Positions 5,434 through 7,048 of a DNA stretch of 7,048 bases are shown in pieces. The notes beneath the pieces are model-generated. The model ran no database searches, was not told the DNA's origin, and worked only from the letters and a program-made list of their open reading frames with translations. The first letter of the stretch is position 1, and each line of letters starts with the position of its first letter. The position numbers and the translations under genes are program-made. Origin of the DNA: an uncultured Aquabacterium sp. (GTDB lineage: Bacteria; Pseudomonadota; Gammaproteobacteria; Burkholderiales; Burkholderiaceae_C); contig CALAKR010000192.1 in NCBI GenBank assembly GCA_937923225.1, positions 1 through 7,048 of the forward strand. The letters run 5' to 3'.

Positions 5434-6477
5434 ATGTGGTCCTACATCCTCAAGCGCATGCTGCTGATGATCCCGACCCTGCTGGGGGCGCTGGCCATCA
5501 CCTTCGGGGTGATCCAGTTCGTGCCCGGCGGGCCGGTGGAGCAGATGGTGGCCCAGTTGCGCGGGCAGGGCGGTGGCGGCGGGGAGTCTGCCGGCTCCAG
5601 CGGCGCCGGCTACCGTGGCCGCCAGGGTGTGGATGCCGCCCAGATCGAAGAGATCAAGCAACTCTACGGTTTCGACAAGCCGCCCCATGAGCGCTTCGTG
5701 CAGATGGTCGTCTCCTTCGCCAAGTTCGATCTGGGCAAGAGCTTCTTTCACCACCAGGACGTGTGGGGCCTGATCAAGGAAAAGCTGCCGGTGTCCATCA
5801 CGCTGGGCCTATGGACCTTCGTGCTCAGTTACCTGATATCGGTGCCGCTGGGCATTGCCAAGGCGGTGCGTGCCGGCAGCCGTTTCGATCTGGTCACCAG
5901 CATCATCGTGCTGTTCGGCTATGCCATCCCGGGCTTCGTGCTGGGCGTGCTGCTGCTGGTGCTGTTCGGTGGCGGCACCTTCCTGGCCTGGTTCCCGCTG
6001 CGCGGCCTCACGTCGCCCAACTGGGATGAGCTGAGCCTGTGGGGCAAGGTGGTGGATTACCTGTGGCACATCGCGCTGCCGGTCACGGCCAGCGTGGTGG
6101 GCAGCTTTGCCACGCTGACCATGCTGACCAAGAACGCCTTCCTCGAAGAGATCCGCAAGCAGTACGTGATCACCGCCCGGGCCAAGGGCCTGGAAGAGCG
6201 CCGCGTGCTGTGGAAGCACGTGTTCCGAAACGCGCTGATCCCCATCATCACGGGCTTTCCGGCGGCCTTCATCGGGGCCTTCTTCACGGGCGCGCTGCTG
6301 ATCGAAACCCTGTTCTCGCTCGACGGGCTGGGCCTGCTGGGCTATGAATCCGTGATCCGGCGTGATTACCCGGTCGTGCTGGGCACCTTCTACCTCTTCA
6401 CGCTGATCGGGCTGCTCACCAAGCTGGTCAGCGACCTGTGCTACGTCTGGGTCGACCCCCGGGTGAAGTTCGACTGA
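5434..6477 (+). CDS. yejB: Inner-membrane permease of the Yej ABC importer, first subunit
   Basis: A 347-residue permease of the DppB/OppB type, close in length to E. coli YejB (about 364). It pairs with YejE to form the membrane channel. The N-terminus MWSYILKRMLLMIPTLLGAL is the usual first membrane helix (about 9-30), followed by FVPGGPVEQM. A Gly/Ser-rich loop (about 44-63) precedes YGFDKPPHERF. Further hydrophobic segments lie at about 119-140, 153-178, 212-230, 270-292 and 314-336. The cytoplasmic EAA loop, which docks on the ATPase, is at about 234-262: FLEEIRKQYVITARAKG followed by LWKHVFRNALIP. The C-terminus VDPRVKFD is typical. The start has a good ribosome binding site overlapping the end of yejA, five bases away, and the stop is 10 bases before yejE. 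The gene looks intact. Confidence 0.94.
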   Translation: MWSYILKRMLLMIPTLLGALAITFGVIQFVPGGPVEQMVAQLRGQGGGGGESAGSSGAGYRGRQGVDAAQIEEIKQLYGFDKPPHERFVQMVVSFAKFDLGKSFFHHQDVWGLIKEKLPVSITLGLWTFVLSYLISVPLGIAKAVRAGSRFDLVTSIIVLFGYAIPGFVLGVLLLVLFGGGTFLAWFPLRGLTSPNWDELSLWGKVVDYLWHIALPVTASVVGSFATLTMLTKNAFLEEIRKQYVITARAKGLEERRVLWKHVFRNALIPIITGFPAAFIGAFFTGALLIETLFSLDGLGLLGYESVIRRDYPVVLGTFYLFTLIGLLTKLVSDLCYVWVDPRVKFD

Positions 6478-6487
6478 CGGGACGGAC

Positions 6488-7048
6488 ATGAGCCAAACCA
6501 CCTCTGCGCCCATGCCCACTGCCGCCGCTTCCCAGGCCTCATCAACATCGCCTGCGCGCCGCGCCTGGCTGCGCTTCAAGCGCCACCGCCTGGGCTACTG
6601 GAGCCTGATCATCTTCAGTGTGCTGGTGGTGATCAGCCTCTTCGCCGAGGTGCTGTCCAACGACAAGCCCCTGATCGCGCGCTACAACGGCCACTGGTAC
6701 GCGCCCATCTTCCAGGATGTGCCCGAGACCGCGTTCGGCGGTGATTTCGACACGCCCACGGATTACCTTGATCCCTTCATCGTCGAGCAGTTCGAGAAGC
6801 CGGGCAACTTCGCGCTGTATCCGCCCAACCGCAATCACTTCAACACCATCAACTACTTCGCCAAGGAGCCCAACCCGTCGCCGCCCTCCAGCGACAACTG
6901 GCTGGGCACCGATGACCGCGGTCGTGACGTGCTGGCCCGGTTGCTCTATGGTTTCAGGGTGTCGGTGCTGTTCGCGCTGGCGCTCACCGCTATCGGCGTG
7001 GTGCTGGGTGTGCTCACCGGCGCCATCCAGGGCTTCTACGGCGGGCGC
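6488..7048 (+). CDS. yejE: Inner-membrane permease of the Yej ABC importer, second subunit (5' part only)
   Basis: The first 187 residues are present and the frame runs off the right edge without a stop. After a Ser/Ala/Thr-rich N-terminus (1-23) comes RRAWLRFKRHRLGYWSLII, the arginine-rich lead into the first membrane helix (about 37-55). A periplasmic segment of about 80 residues typical of YejE follows (LIARYNGHWYAP, then FQDVPETAFGGDF, then NTINYFAKEPNPSPPSSDNW). NWLGTDDRGRDVLARLLYGFRVS (about 137-159) is the DppC/OppC-family signature before the second helix (about 159-175). The cytoplasmic EAA loop lies beyond the window. The ATG at 6488 is preceded by GGGACGGA immediately upstream; Met9 is a less likely alternative. 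The gene follows yejB by 10 bases. The ATPase gene yejF would be expected next. Confidence 0.93.
   Translation, partial: MSQTTSAPMPTAAASQASSTSPARRAWLRFKRHRLGYWSLIIFSVLVVISLFAEVLSNDKPLIARYNGHWYAPIFQDVPETAFGGDFDTPTDYLDPFIVEQFEKPGNFALYPPNRNHFNTINYFAKEPNPSPPSSDNWLGTDDRGRDVLARLLYGFRVSVLFALALTAIGVVLGVLTGAIQGFYGGR

Overview
The window is GC-rich (roughly two thirds G+C by eye), with codon use dominated by G/C third positions. Its protein sequences look most like those of Burkholderiales-type Betaproteobacteria (Comamonadaceae and relatives). This placement is inferred from the style of the proteins, not from a search. I see no mobile element, CRISPR array, tRNA or rRNA. No stretch longer than about 175 bases lacks a gene.

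Layout. Bases 1-510 (+) carry the C-terminal end of a YtcJ-like (family 3) amidohydrolase with a Cys/His-rich tail. Converging on it from the minus strand are two small genes. One is a 116-residue exported protein with four cysteines (521-871). The other is a 73-residue protein of unknown function behind a perfect Shine-Dalgarno sequence (964-1185). A divergent intergenic region of about 175 bases (1186-1360) then holds an extended -10 promoter flanked by several short palindromes. To its right, six plus-strand genes run in the same direction with gaps of 5-40 bases: a MarR-type regulator (1361-1876), a YfbR-type HD 5'-nucleotidase (1886-2485), an LD-carboxypeptidase of peptidase family S66 with a His/Cys-rich N-terminus (2521-3573), and yejA, yejB and the start of yejE (3614 to the right edge). 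The yej genes encode a peptide ABC importer. The ATPase gene yejF is expected just beyond the window.

How the genes may work together. In E. coli, YejABEF takes up microcin C-type peptides. In Agrobacterium, a YejBEF system with its own binding protein has been reported to import muropeptides. LD-carboxypeptidase trims murein tetrapeptides in the cytoplasm during cell-wall recycling, and its relative MccF destroys microcin C. An S66 peptidase encoded directly upstream of yejABE therefore suggests an import-then-process module for murein peptides or peptide antibiotics, perhaps under the MarR regulator. The individual gene families are well known. The less ordinary points are the gene arrangement, the metal-binding-like N-terminus of the carboxypeptidase, and the palindrome-rich control region. 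I did not find a convincing wholly new system.
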